DNA of 64,000 nucleotides from NCBI RefSeq assembly GCF_001563285.1, contig NZ_CP005188.1, positions 1,183,501-1,247,500 of the forward strand. Direction: 5' to 3'. The notes under the pieces were generated by a model that saw only the letters and a list, made by a program, of their open reading frames with translations, was not told where the DNA came from and made no database searches. Below are positions 39,868 through 48,288 of the stretch, piece by piece; positions within the stretch are counted from its first letter, which is position 1, and every line of letters begins with the position of its first letter. Position numbers and translations under genes: made by a program. This stretch comes from Sphingobium sp. MI1205. GTDB lineage: Bacteria; Pseudomonadota; Alphaproteobacteria; Sphingomonadales; Sphingomonadaceae.

Positions 39868-41002
39868 CGAGATGCCGCTCGGCCAGCGCGACATGCAGGC
39901 GAATGCCCAGGCCAAGCACATCGTCATTGAAGTCATAATGCGGGTTATGGAGCGGCACGGAGCCTTCCGCCTGAGCCTGCCCCAGCCAGATATAGGCACC
40001 CTTGCACGCTTCCAGCATGAAGGCGAAGTCTTCCGAGGTGAAGGCGGGATCGGGCGCCACCTGTGCGATGCCTACCGTAGCGGCGGCATCCAGTGCTTCA
40101 CGCGCCGCATCGGCGTCGTTGATCGTCGCGGGGTAGTAGCGTTGATAATCCACCTGCGCCGTCACATCATGGGCCATCGCCACGCCAGCGGCAATCTTGC
40201 GCAAGGCGTCCTCGATCACGTCCTGTACCGCAGGGTCGAAGGTGCGGACGGTGCCGCTGACGCTCACTTCCGCCGGGATCACATTATGGGTGTGGCCGCC
40301 GTGAATCTGGGTGATGGATAGCACCGCCGATGCAGTCGGCGCGATGCGGCGGGCGACGATGCTGTTGAGTTGCGTGACCAGGCTGGCGGCAGCCAGGATC
40401 GCGTCGGGCGTGTCCTGCGGGATGGCGGCGTGGCCGCCGCGTCCTTCCAGCCTGATCTCGAACTTGTCGGCCGCGCCCATGATCGGGCCGGGACGCGTGG
40501 CGATCGTGCCAGCGGGCAGGTCTGGCCAGTTGTGCAGGCCGAATACCCGATCGCAGGGGAAGCGTTCGAACAACCCTTCCTTCACCATCTCCCGCGCGCC
40601 GCCCAGCCCTTCTTCGGCAGGCTGGAAGAAGAAGTTGACGGTGCCGTCGAAATTGCGGCTTCGCGCCAGATGCTGCGCGGCGCCCAGCAGCATGGCGACA
40701 TGGCCGTCATGGCCGCAGCCATGGAAGGTGCCATCTGTCTTGCTGGCATAGGGCAGGTTGGTCTGTTCATGGATCGGCAACGCGTCCATGTCTGCGCGGA
40801 GGCCGATGCTGCGGGTGGATGCGCCGTTTTTCAGGACTCCCACAACGCCGGTTCCGCCGATCCCCTCATGCACTTCCAGGCCCAGCGCGCGAAGCCGCTC
40901 GGCAATCCGCCCGGCAGTGCGATGTTCGCAGAAGCCCAGTTCAGGATGCGCGTGAATGTCGCGGCGGAAGGCGATCAGGGGTTCCAGCAGGTCATCGATC
41001 AT
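39857..41002 (-). CDS. M20-family amidohydrolase (hippurate hydrolase-like)
   Basis: This 381-residue metallopeptidase-fold enzyme hydrolyses N-acyl amino acids or similar amides. Metal-ligand motifs are FHGCGHDGHVAMLLGAA and FFFQPAEEGLGGAREM. The lid domain holds GRGGHAAIP and THNVIPAEVSVSGTVRTF, and TSEDFAFMLE lies near the end. The family includes hippuricase, IAA-amino acid hydrolases and N-acetyl-diaminopimelate deacetylase, so the substrate is open. It overlaps the Lrp-type regulator by 4 bases and its 3' end overlaps the frameshifted copB-like gene by 11 bases. Confidence 0.92.
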   Translation of the reverse strand: MIDDLLEPLIAFRRDIHAHPELGFCEHRTAGRIAERLRALGLEVHEGIGGTGVVGVLKNGASTRSIGLRADMDALPIHEQTNLPYASKTDGTFHGCGHDGHVAMLLGAAQHLARSRNFDGTVNFFFQPAEEGLGGAREMVKEGLFERFPCDRVFGLHNWPDLPAGTIATRPGPIMGAADKFEIRLEGRGGHAAIPQDTPDAILAAASLVTQLNSIVARRIAPTASAVLSITQIHGGHTHNVIPAEVSVSGTVRTFDPAVQDVIEDALRKIAAGVAMAHDVTAQVDYQRYYPATINDADAAREALDAAATVGIAQVAPDPAFTSEDFAFMLEACKGAYIWLGQAQAEGSVPLHNPHYDFNDDVLGLGIRLHVALAERHLAKG

Positions 41003-41493
41003 TTCTGCTCCCCGAAGAGGTGCTGAATGGGATAATGATGTTTGATGAAGGGCGACTTGATCACGACATAGCTGAAATATTTTTCGATGCCATAATCGCT
41101 TTCGAGCATGCCTTCGATGATCGACTGATAATGGGCGACGCCGCGTGTCACGAATTTCAGCAGATAGTCATAGCCGCCGCTGACCAGATGGCATTCGACG
41201 ATTTCGTCGAGCTTGCGGATGCGCGTTTCGAACCGCGAAAAGTCGCCCGCCCGATGCTCCGTCAGCGTGACTTCGGTAAAAACGGTGAGGAACTCGCCCA
41301 GCTTGTGCAAATTGATATGCGCGCCGTAGCCGGTGATGTAGCCAGCTTTTTCCAGCCGTTTGACGCGGGTGAGGCAGGGGCTGGGCGACAGGCCGACGGC
41401 GTCCGCCAGTTCGACATTCGTGATACGGCCGGATAGCTGAAGCTGTGTAAGGATCTTAAGATCGATCCGGTCCAGTTTTGGGCCATTCAACAT
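40999..41493 (-). CDS. Lrp/AsnC-family transcriptional regulator
   Basis: This is a 164-residue regulator with an N-terminal helix-turn-helix (LDRIDLKILTQLQLSGRITN, VELADAVGLSPSPCLTRVKR) and a C-terminal RAM effector domain (VECHLVSGGYDYLLKFVTRG). Such proteins respond to amino acids. It sits between an aminotransferase (18-base gap) and an amidohydrolase (4-base overlap), so it probably controls this amino-compound catabolic operon. Confidence 0.94.
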   Translation of the reverse strand: MLNGPKLDRIDLKILTQLQLSGRITNVELADAVGLSPSPCLTRVKRLEKAGYITGYGAHINLHKLGEFLTVFTEVTLTEHRAGDFSRFETRIRKLDEIVECHLVSGGYDYLLKFVTRGVAHYQSIIEGMLESDYGIEKYFSYVVIKSPFIKHHYPIQHLFGEQK

Positions 41494-41511
41494 GCGCCTG
41501 ATTCCCCCCGT

Positions 41512-42897
41512 TTATCCCACCGCCGCGCGAATATCTGCCTCTTCCAGCAGGTCGTCGAGCGTTTTGCGAATGCGCGCGAAAATCTCGTCCATCTCCGCGT
41601 CGGATGCGCAGAGCGCGGGGGCGAGGCCAACGATATTGTCAGGGAAGGAGCGGAAGATGACGCCGTTGGCATAGCCCCGCGCGAAAAGGCGGTCGGGTAT
41701 CTTGAGCGCCGGGTCTAGCCGCGCCTTGCTGCCCTTGTCGCTCACAAGCTCGATCGCGCCTAGCAGACCACGGCCACGCGTGTCTCCCACCAGAGGATGA
41801 TCCGCGATGCCTTCCAGGCCCGCCGCGAAACGCCCGGCGACGCTTTGGCCGTTCGCGAGGATGCCGCCTTCGGTGTAGAGACGCAGGACCTCCAGGCCGA
41901 CGGCGGCGCTGACGGGATGGCCGGAATAAGTGAAGCCGTGGCCGATCGCCAGTTCTGGCGCGGCTCCATCGGCGATACCCTGATAGATCCTGTCCGACAT
42001 CAGCACTGCGCCCATCGGCGCGTAACCCGCCGTCAGTCCTTTTGCGAGGGTCATGAGGTCAGGGGCCACGCCTTCTTCTTCGCAGGCGAAGAGCGGGCCG
42101 GTGCGGCCGAAACCGGTGATGACTTCGTCGGCGACGAACAGGATGTCGAGTTCGGTACAGGCGTCCCGCAACGCCTTGAGCCAGCCCTTGGGCGGAACGA
42201 TGACGCCGCCCGATCCCTGGATAGGCTCGCAGAAGAAGGCGGCCACATTGTCGGCGCCGATCTCCGCGACCTTGTCCTTCAGTTGCTGGACGGAACGGGC
42301 GATGATGGCGGCATCGTCGGTCAGGTCGCTGCGATAGGGGTAGGGCGACGGAATATGGTGCTGCCATCGTAGCGGCAGGTCGAAGCCGCGATGGAAGTTG
42401 GCAAGCGCCGTCAGGCCGGCGCCAGTGCTGCTGGAGCCGTGATAGCCCCGGTCGAGCGCGATGCACTGTTTCTTGTTCGGCTTTCCGAGGGCGTTGAAAT
42501 AATGGACGATGTAGCGGACGGCGGAGTCTACGGCATCGGAGCCGCCGAGGGTGAAGTAGACATGGTCCAGCCCTTCGGGGCTGAGGTCCGCCAGCTTCTG
42601 GGCCAGCCGGACGGTTGTTTCGCATCCGAAGTGAAAATAGCCGGTCGCATAGGGAAGCTGGCGCATTTGCGCGGCGGCGGCTTCGACGATGCTTTCCTGG
42701 CCGTAGCCGACGTTGACGCACCACAGGCCCGCAAAGGCGTCCAGCAGGCGATTGCCGTCCATGTCGGTCAGCCACATGCCATCGCCGCTTTGCAGCAGCG
42801 TCGCGCCGCGCGCTTCATGGGCGCGGAAGGAGGTGACGGGATGGATCAGGTGATCGCGGTCGATGTCCAGCAGGGACCGATTGGATTGCAGCGTCAT
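41512..42897 (-). CDS. Class III aminotransferase (omega-amino acid/polyamine:pyruvate type)
   Basis: This is a 461-residue PLP-dependent aminotransferase. It begins DRDHLIHPVTSFRAHEARGA, as in SpuC-like enzymes, with YFTLGGSDAVDSAVRYI, the cofactor-binding FVADEVITGFGRTG and the PLP lysine in LAKGLTAGYAPMGAV. Relatives transfer amino groups from putrescine, beta-alanine or GABA to pyruvate. With the nearby succinate-semialdehyde dehydrogenase this suggests conversion of a terminal amine to an aldehyde and then an acid. The precise donor is not determinable from sequence. Confidence 0.9.
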   Translation of the reverse strand: MTLQSNRSLLDIDRDHLIHPVTSFRAHEARGATLLQSGDGMWLTDMDGNRLLDAFAGLWCVNVGYGQESIVEAAAAQMRQLPYATGYFHFGCETTVRLAQKLADLSPEGLDHVYFTLGGSDAVDSAVRYIVHYFNALGKPNKKQCIALDRGYHGSSSTGAGLTALANFHRGFDLPLRWQHHIPSPYPYRSDLTDDAAIIARSVQQLKDKVAEIGADNVAAFFCEPIQGSGGVIVPPKGWLKALRDACTELDILFVADEVITGFGRTGPLFACEEEGVAPDLMTLAKGLTAGYAPMGAVLMSDRIYQGIADGAAPELAIGHGFTYSGHPVSAAVGLEVLRLYTEGGILANGQSVAGRFAAGLEGIADHPLVGDTRGRGLLGAIELVSDKGSKARLDPALKIPDRLFARGYANGVIFRSFPDNIVGLAPALCASDAEMDEIFARIRKTLDDLLEEADIRAAVG

Positions 42898-43030
42898 CAG
42901 GAAACTCGCGATGTTGTCTGTCGGGCCAGACTATCCCGCTGCGGCGGCCGGATGCGCCAATTTCGGACAGAGGATGAAGGAGCAGCGGCTTTTTGGCGGA
43001 GCGGCGCAGCACAAAATGCCGCGCCGCCGA

Positions 43031-43055
43031 AGGTCAGGTCAGGCCAGGTCAGGTG
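43031..43055. repeat. Pentanucleotide tandem repeat (AGGTC)5 at the end of the tartrate dehydrogenase-type gene
   Basis: Five units, AGGTC AGGTC AGGCC AGGTC AGGTG, run through the stop codon (complement of 43049-43051) of the minus-strand dehydrogenase gene. Slippage would alter the C-terminus or stop. The rest of the 42898-43048 gap contains a GC-rich imperfect hairpin around 42996-43028 and no gene. Confidence 0.6.
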
Positions 43056-44125
43056 AGAGCGTCCGCGACGGCCTTGCCGCATTCTTCCGTACCGGCCCGG
43101 CCCTTAAGGTCGCCAGTGCGCAGGGCGGGTTCGGCAAGGACGGTTTCGACTGCGCGCATGATGGCGGCAGCGGCGTCCCCTTCGCCCAGATGTTCGAGCA
43201 TCATGGCGGCTGACCAGATCTGGCCGACCGGATTGGCAATGCCCAAGCCCGCGATGTCGGGGGCGGAGCCGTGGACCGGCTCGAACAGCGAAGGGGCGGT
43301 GCGATCGGGGTTGATGTTGCCCGAAGGCGCGACGCCGATGGTGCCGGTGCAGGCCGGGCCAAGATCGGACAGGATGTCGCCGAACAGGTTGGACGCAACG
43401 ACCACATCGAACCGGTCGGGGTTCAATACGAATTGGGCGGTCAGAATATCGATATGATATTTGTCATGAGTGACGCCGGGATAGTTGGCCGCCATCGCCT
43501 CCACCCGCTCGTCCCACCAGGGCATGGTGATGGCGATGCCGTTGGATTTGGTGGCCGAGGTGACATGCTTGCGGTCCCGCGTGGCGGCGAGTTCAAAGGC
43601 GTAGCGCAGCACCCGGTCGGTGCCGTGGCGGGTCATCACCGTTTCCTGGATGACGATTTCGCGATCGGTGCCGGGAAACATCTTGCCGCCGACCGAGCTA
43701 TATTCGCCCTCGGTATTTTCGCGCACGACCCAGAAGTCGATGTCGCCCGGCTCGCGACCTGCCAGCGGGCACGGCACGCCCGGCATCAGGCGGACGGGAC
43801 GCAGGTTCACATATTGGTCGTACTCGCGCCGGAACTGGAGCAGCGAACCCCAGAGCGAGATATGATCGGGCACGGTGTCGGGCCAGCCGACAGCGCCGAA
43901 GAAGATGGCGTCGGGATTGCCGATCTGCGCTTTCCAGTCGTCGGGCATCATCTGGCCATGTTTGGCGCAATAGTCGCAACAGGCGAAATCATGCCATTTC
44001 TGGTCGATTGAAAAGCCGTAGAGGCTTGCCGCCCGTTCCAGGACGCGAATGCCTTCGGGCATGACTTCCTTGCCGATGCCGTCGCCCGGAATGACGGAAA
44101 TGGAATAGTTGCGGTTGGCGGACAT
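43049..44125 (-). CDS. Tartrate/D-malate dehydrogenase-type (IPMDH family) decarboxylating dehydrogenase
   Basis: This 358-residue NAD-dependent enzyme is of the isopropylmalate/isocitrate dehydrogenase fold. Features are the N-terminal ISVIPGDGIGKEVMPEG, FFGAVGWPDTVPDHISLWG, RENTEGEYSSVGG, SATKSNGIAITMPWW and metal-binding SNLFGDILSDLGPACTGTIG, then FEPVHGSAPDIAGLG. The SLWGSLLQFRREYDQYVNLR segment is typical of the tartrate/malate (TtuC/DmlA) branch rather than LeuB. ATG 44125 has GGGAGC upstream. It follows gabD on the same strand after a repeat-filled gap of 123 bases. Confidence 0.88.
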   Translation of the reverse strand: MSANRNYSISVIPGDGIGKEVMPEGIRVLERAASLYGFSIDQKWHDFACCDYCAKHGQMMPDDWKAQIGNPDAIFFGAVGWPDTVPDHISLWGSLLQFRREYDQYVNLRPVRLMPGVPCPLAGREPGDIDFWVVRENTEGEYSSVGGKMFPGTDREIVIQETVMTRHGTDRVLRYAFELAATRDRKHVTSATKSNGIAITMPWWDERVEAMAANYPGVTHDKYHIDILTAQFVLNPDRFDVVVASNLFGDILSDLGPACTGTIGVAPSGNINPDRTAPSLFEPVHGSAPDIAGLGIANPVGQIWSAAMMLEHLGEGDAAAAIMRAVETVLAEPALRTGDLKGRAGTEECGKAVADALT

Positions 44126-44174
44126 GGCCTGCTCCCATTTGCCCCCGTTCGAACGAGTCACTTGCCTCGTTGGA

Positions 44175-44234
44175 CTGTCGAAGGGCTGGTCTTTGTTGAA
44201 AAGTAGAGGGCTTCGACAGGTTCAGCCCGAACGG
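44175..44234. repeat. Dispersed CTTCGACA-family repeat, copy 2, with inverted partner
   Basis: The 27 bases at 44208-44234 match the pnp-leader repeat (3093-3119) at 25 of 27 positions. An inverted partner CTGTCGAAG lies at 44175-44183 and pairs with CTTCGACAG at 44211-44219. The resulting hairpin separates gabD from the downstream dehydrogenase gene and could attenuate transcription. Confidence 0.65.
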
Positions 44235-44248
44235 TGGATGGGTGACAG

Positions 44249-45712
44249 CTAGAGTTTCAGGCCACCCACATGGAACGTCTTGACCTCCAGATATTCCTCG
44301 ATCCCCATATGCGCGCCTTCGCGGCCGAGGCCGGACATCTTGACGCCGCCGAAGGGCGCCATCTCCATCGAGATGCCGCCGGTGTTGAGCGCGACCATGC
44401 CCGCTTCAAGCCGCTCGGCCACGCGGAAGGCGCGGTGGAGATTTTCGGTGTAGAAATAGCTGGCGAGGCCATAGCTGGTGCCGTTGGCGAGTTCGATGCC
44501 TTCCTCTTCATGCTTGAAGCGGAACAGCGGCGCGACGGGGCCGAAGGTTTCCTCGTCAGCCAGGCGCATGTCCCGGCTTGCGCCGGTCAGGATAAGGGGC
44601 GTGGCGAAGCGTTCGCCGGTCGCGCCCTCTGGCGCCTGGGCAAAGATCTGCGCGCCATGGGACAGCGCGTCTTCGACATGGGCCTTCACCTTGTCCACGG
44701 CGGCGCTGTTGATGAGCGGGCCGATGGTGCTTCCCGGCTGGTCGCCTGGCCCGACCTTGAGCGCAGAAACTGCCTTGGCAAGTTTTTCAGCGAAGGCGTC
44801 GTGAATGCCGTCCTGCACCAATATGCGGTTGGCGCAGACGCAGGTCTGGCCCGCGTTACGGAATTTGCTGGCCATGGCGCTGGCGACGGCAAGGTCGAGA
44901 TCGGCGTCCTCGAACACGATCAGCGGGGCATTGCCGCCCAGTTCCAGGCTGAGCCGTTTGATGGTGTCGGCCGATTGGCGCATCAACAGCGCACCGACCC
45001 GTGTGGACCCGGTGAAGGACAGTTTCCGCACGATGGGGCTGGATGTCATCGCGCCGCCGATCGCCGTAGCATCGCCCGTAACGACATTGAAGACGCCAGC
45101 GGGGATGCCGGCATCCTGTGCCAGCCTGGCCAGCGCGAGCGCCGAATAGGGGGTGAGTTCGGATGGCTTGACGACCACCGGGCAACCTGCCGCGAGAGCT
45201 GGCGCGCATTTGCGGGTGATCATCGCCGCCGGAAAGTTCCAGGGCGTGATCGCGCCCGACACGCCCACCGGCTCCTTCATAACGAGGATGCGGCGATTGG
45301 CTTCGGGTGCGGGGATGATTGCGCCATCGATCCGGCGGCCTTCTTCGGCGAACCATTTGATGAAGGTGGCGGCGTAACGGATCTCGCCTTCAGACTCCGC
45401 CAGCGGCTTGCCTTGCTCAGCCGTCATGATGCGGGCGAGGTCGGCGGCGTTGTCGAGCACGAGGGCGTGCCACCGTTCGAGCAGCGCAGCGCGTTCTCCG
45501 GCGGTCTTGGCGCGCCATGCGGGAAAGGCCGCCTGGGCCGCGGCGATGGCTGCCTGCGTTTCAGCCTCTCCGCAATCGGGGACGGTGCCGATGATCGCGC
45601 CCGTTGCTGGGTTGTCGACAGGTACGGTCGCGCCGGATGAAGCGCCGGTCCATTCTCCGCCGATGAAAGCGCGTTGGATCAGCAGTGCGGGGTTGTCGAG
45701 GTTCAGTGTCAT
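44249..45712 (-). CDS. gabD: NAD(P)-dependent succinate-semialdehyde dehydrogenase
   Basis: GabD oxidises succinate semialdehyde to succinate, the last step of GABA and polyamine degradation. The 487-residue protein has the aldehyde dehydrogenase motifs TPWNFPAAMITRK, SFTGSTRVGALLM, LELGGNAPLIVFEDAD (catalytic Glu region) and NAGQTCVCANRILVQ (catalytic Cys). The start FIGGEWTGASSG and the close PFGGVKMSGLGREGAHMGIE fit GabD better than other subfamilies. Its start overlaps the GNAT gene stop by 4 bases. Confidence 0.9.
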   Translation of the reverse strand: MTLNLDNPALLIQRAFIGGEWTGASSGATVPVDNPATGAIIGTVPDCGEAETQAAIAAAQAAFPAWRAKTAGERAALLERWHALVLDNAADLARIMTAEQGKPLAESEGEIRYAATFIKWFAEEGRRIDGAIIPAPEANRRILVMKEPVGVSGAITPWNFPAAMITRKCAPALAAGCPVVVKPSELTPYSALALARLAQDAGIPAGVFNVVTGDATAIGGAMTSSPIVRKLSFTGSTRVGALLMRQSADTIKRLSLELGGNAPLIVFEDADLDLAVASAMASKFRNAGQTCVCANRILVQDGIHDAFAEKLAKAVSALKVGPGDQPGSTIGPLINSAAVDKVKAHVEDALSHGAQIFAQAPEGATGERFATPLILTGASRDMRLADEETFGPVAPLFRFKHEEEGIELANGTSYGLASYFYTENLHRAFRVAERLEAGMVALNTGGISMEMAPFGGVKMSGLGREGAHMGIEEYLEVKTFHVGGLKL

Positions 45713-46566
45713 CCGAGTGCCTGCGTCGTGAGGGAGAAAATCCTGATGTCGGGGTCAGCCTTGGGATGCTGGCCGCGCGTCATCCGCACGACCCGACCGA
45801 CGCAGGGAAGGCCCAGTTCATCAAGCCAGCCGGACAGGCCACTTTCCTCCGGCACGTCCAGACGGCAGAAGATGCCACTGTTGGACCCCAGCCAGTGCGA
45901 GATCAGCGCCTTTGCGCCGCCCGTATCGGGCGCGATGGTGGGTCCGACGACATAGCCACGGCCAAACCGGCGGAACAGCGCGAAGCCGACGGGTTCATTG
46001 CTGCGCGTCAGCACCACGCCCTGCGCACCGGGGACAAGCGCATCGAGCAGCCTGTCCCGGTCCATGCCGGTGGCGCGGCGGGCGAGCATGTGTAGCGTGT
46101 CCATATCCTTGCTTCCCAAGGGGCGGACGCGTTCGTCGGGAATGAGTTCCGCGACGGGCACGGCGAAGGCCGCGCCTTGATGCTGAAAGACCGGGCCGAT
46201 CGGTTCAAAGCCCATCTTGCGGTAAAGCGGCAGGCCTTCGTCCGTGGCGTTCAGCATGACGGTGCGGCCGTCCAGATCGGCCAGCACCCGATCCATCAGG
46301 CGGCGGCCGATGCCCATGCCCTGCGCCTTTGGCGAGACGATGACCATGCCCAGCGTCGCGGCGTCATCGCCATAGAGCCAGCTCATCGCGGTGCCGACAA
46401 TTTCGCCGTCCAGTTCGGCCACATAGCCCGAACCGAGGCCGAACATCATTTCCCAATCCTCAAGCCGGTGAGGCCATTTCTGTTCGTGGGAGAGGTCGTG
46501 GGCGGCGGTCAAATCGTCGGCAGTCATCTGCCGAAGGTCCACCATCGCCTCTATGCCCGTCGCCAT
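45709..46566 (-). CDS. GNAT-family N-acetyltransferase with duplicated domain
   Basis: The protein has 285 residues. The N-terminal GNAT domain (residues about 10-130) carries the acetyl-CoA loop SPKAQGMGIGRRLMDRVLA and GLPLYRKMGFEPIG. The C-terminal half resembles a second, degenerate acetyltransferase domain (VVLTRSNEPVGFALFRRFGR, GPTIAPDTGGAKALI). The substrate is unknown; N-acetylation of a polyamine or amino acid would fit the neighbours. GGGAGC precedes ATG 46566. It is the first gene of the minus-strand run GNAT-gabD, divergent from an aldehyde dehydrogenase. Confidence 0.87.
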   Translation of the reverse strand: MATGIEAMVDLRQMTADDLTAAHDLSHEQKWPHRLEDWEMMFGLGSGYVAELDGEIVGTAMSWLYGDDAATLGMVIVSPKAQGMGIGRRLMDRVLADLDGRTVMLNATDEGLPLYRKMGFEPIGPVFQHQGAAFAVPVAELIPDERVRPLGSKDMDTLHMLARRATGMDRDRLLDALVPGAQGVVLTRSNEPVGFALFRRFGRGYVVGPTIAPDTGGAKALISHWLGSNSGIFCRLDVPEESGLSGWLDELGLPCVGRVVRMTRGQHPKADPDIRIFSLTTQALG

Positions 46567-46766
46567 GCGTCTTGCTCCCTTGGCGGCAAACCGTCCGCCT
46601 TTGGTTCATGAATCAGTGTGGGGACATTAGAAGGGGCCAACAAGCATTGGCTGCCGCCTTCGCATTATTTTTGGAAGAATATCGCGCGGGCTTTCCGGCG
46701 CGACTGCGACAAATGCCGCCGCCCGGTCCTATTTTAAAGGGACGCTGCGCAACAGGAGATTATGCC

Positions 46767-48239
46767 GTGAACGGTTTCGACCCCGATCTGGTCAGCATGG
46801 CAAAGGCCAATAATTTCATCGGTGGCCGCCGGGTCGAAGGGCGGGGGCAGGCGATCACCGTAAGGCGCCCTTCCGACGGCCATGTGCAGGCAGAATTGGA
46901 CTGCGTCGATGAAAGCCAACTGGCCGAAGCGGTCGAAAATGCACAGGCCGCCTACAAGACGAGCGGATGGGCGCAGACCGACCCGCGCGGACGGATGAAG
47001 GTGCTGCGGCGCTGGGCCGACCTGATCGAAGCGGACGCGGAAAATCTCGCACCGCTGGAGGCCATGGGATCGACCCGCATGATCGGGGAGATCAACGGAT
47101 GGGACTTGAGCTATACCGCCGAGACGATCCGCTTCTTTGCTGAATGGGCGGACAAGGTGGGGGGCGAGGTTGCCGCGACGACGCCTGACAAGCTGGGGCT
47201 GACAATTGCCGAACCCTATGGCGTGGTGGCGGCGATCGCGCCCTGGAACCTGCCTCTGGTGATGGCGGGATGGAAGATCGCTCCGGCGATTGCGGCGGGC
47301 AATTCCATTGTGCTCAAGCCGTCGGAGATGACGCCGTTCAGCATCGTGCGGCTGGCCGAGCTGGCGATAGAGGCTGGCCTGCCCGCCGGGGTGTTCAATA
47401 TTGTACAAGGTGACGGGCGATCGGTCGGCGATCCGCTGGTGCGGCGGCCGGAAGTGGCGAAGGTGACCTTCACCGGATCGACGCGGACGGGCGCGGCGAT
47501 CATGGGGGCGTGCGCGGAAACCGGGCCAAAGCCGGTGACGCTGGAACTGGGCGGGAAAAGCCCGCAGATCGTTTTCGCCGATGCGGTGCTGGACAAGGCG
47601 GCGGCTCTTGTCGCGCGGGCCATCACGCTCAATGCCGGGCAGGTGTGCGTTGCGGGATCGCGATTGCTGGTGCAGGAACAGGTGGCCGATCAGGTGATCG
47701 ACCGCATCCTCACCGCCTTCGAAGCGCACAAGGCGGGACCGACATGGCGCAGCGACACAACGCTGGGACCGATCATTTCCGAAGGGCAGCTGGATCGCAT
47801 GGACGGCATCGTCAAGCGCGCCATTGCCGACGGTGCGCAAGTGCTGACCGGCGGCGGACGGGCGACGGCGCCGCAGGAGGGCAGCTATTTCGCGCCGACG
47901 CTGCTGACCAATGTCGATCAGAAGAGCGAGGTGGTGCAGGGCGAGATTTTCGGGCCTGTGCTGACGGTGCAGACCTTTGCCGATGAGACGGAAGCCTATG
48001 CGCTCGCCAACGACAGCGACTATGGGCTGGCGGCGGGCGTTCATACCGGCGACGTCGCGCGGGCATTGCGAGCGACGCGGGCGCTGGAGGCCGGGACGGT
48101 GTGGGTCAATCGCTATGGCAGGAGCAATGACTTCATCCTGCCGACTGGCGGTTACAAGCAGTCCGGGATCGGCAAGGATCTGGGGCGCGAAGCCTATGTG
48201 GCGAACCTCAAGATCAAGACGGCGCTGATCGAGTTCTGA
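46767..48239 (+). CDS. Aldehyde dehydrogenase family protein
   Basis: This is a 490-residue NAD(P)-dependent aldehyde dehydrogenase. It has APWNLPLVMAGWKIAPAIAAG, TFTGSTRTGAAIM, TLELGGKSPQIVFADA and LNAGQVCVAGSRLLVQ with the catalytic cysteine, ending PTGGYKQSGIGKDLGREAYV. This resembles betaine/gamma-aminobutyraldehyde-type enzymes. GTG 46767 is assigned because AGGAG lies 8 bases upstream. A tiny ATG-CCG-TGA at 46762 overlaps it. It is the only plus-strand gene in the catabolic region and shares a 200-base divergent control region with the GNAT-gabD operon. Confidence 0.92.
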   Translation: MNGFDPDLVSMAKANNFIGGRRVEGRGQAITVRRPSDGHVQAELDCVDESQLAEAVENAQAAYKTSGWAQTDPRGRMKVLRRWADLIEADAENLAPLEAMGSTRMIGEINGWDLSYTAETIRFFAEWADKVGGEVAATTPDKLGLTIAEPYGVVAAIAPWNLPLVMAGWKIAPAIAAGNSIVLKPSEMTPFSIVRLAELAIEAGLPAGVFNIVQGDGRSVGDPLVRRPEVAKVTFTGSTRTGAAIMGACAETGPKPVTLELGGKSPQIVFADAVLDKAAALVARAITLNAGQVCVAGSRLLVQEQVADQVIDRILTAFEAHKAGPTWRSDTTLGPIISEGQLDRMDGIVKRAIADGAQVLTGGGRATAPQEGSYFAPTLLTNVDQKSEVVQGEIFGPVLTVQTFADETEAYALANDSDYGLAAGVHTGDVARALRATRALEAGTVWVNRYGRSNDFILPTGGYKQSGIGKDLGREAYVANLKIKTALIEF

Positions 48240-48241
48240 TC

Positions 48242-48288
48242 CCTTCCTCCGTTCGCTGACAGCGCCGTTGGCAGCGAACGGAGGAAGG
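48242..48288. terminator. Bidirectional hairpin between convergent aldehyde dehydrogenase and oxidase operons
   Basis: A perfect 16-bp inverted repeat (CCTTCCTCCGTTCGCT with AGCGAACGGAGGAAGG) has a 15-base loop. It fits exactly between the two opposing stop codons, 2 bases after one and immediately adjacent to the other. No T tract is present. Confidence 0.8.

Noticed and set aside
44126..44160. tRNA-like TTCGAAC motif
   Set aside because: No flanking acceptor, D or anticodon stems; part of a dispersed repeat region.
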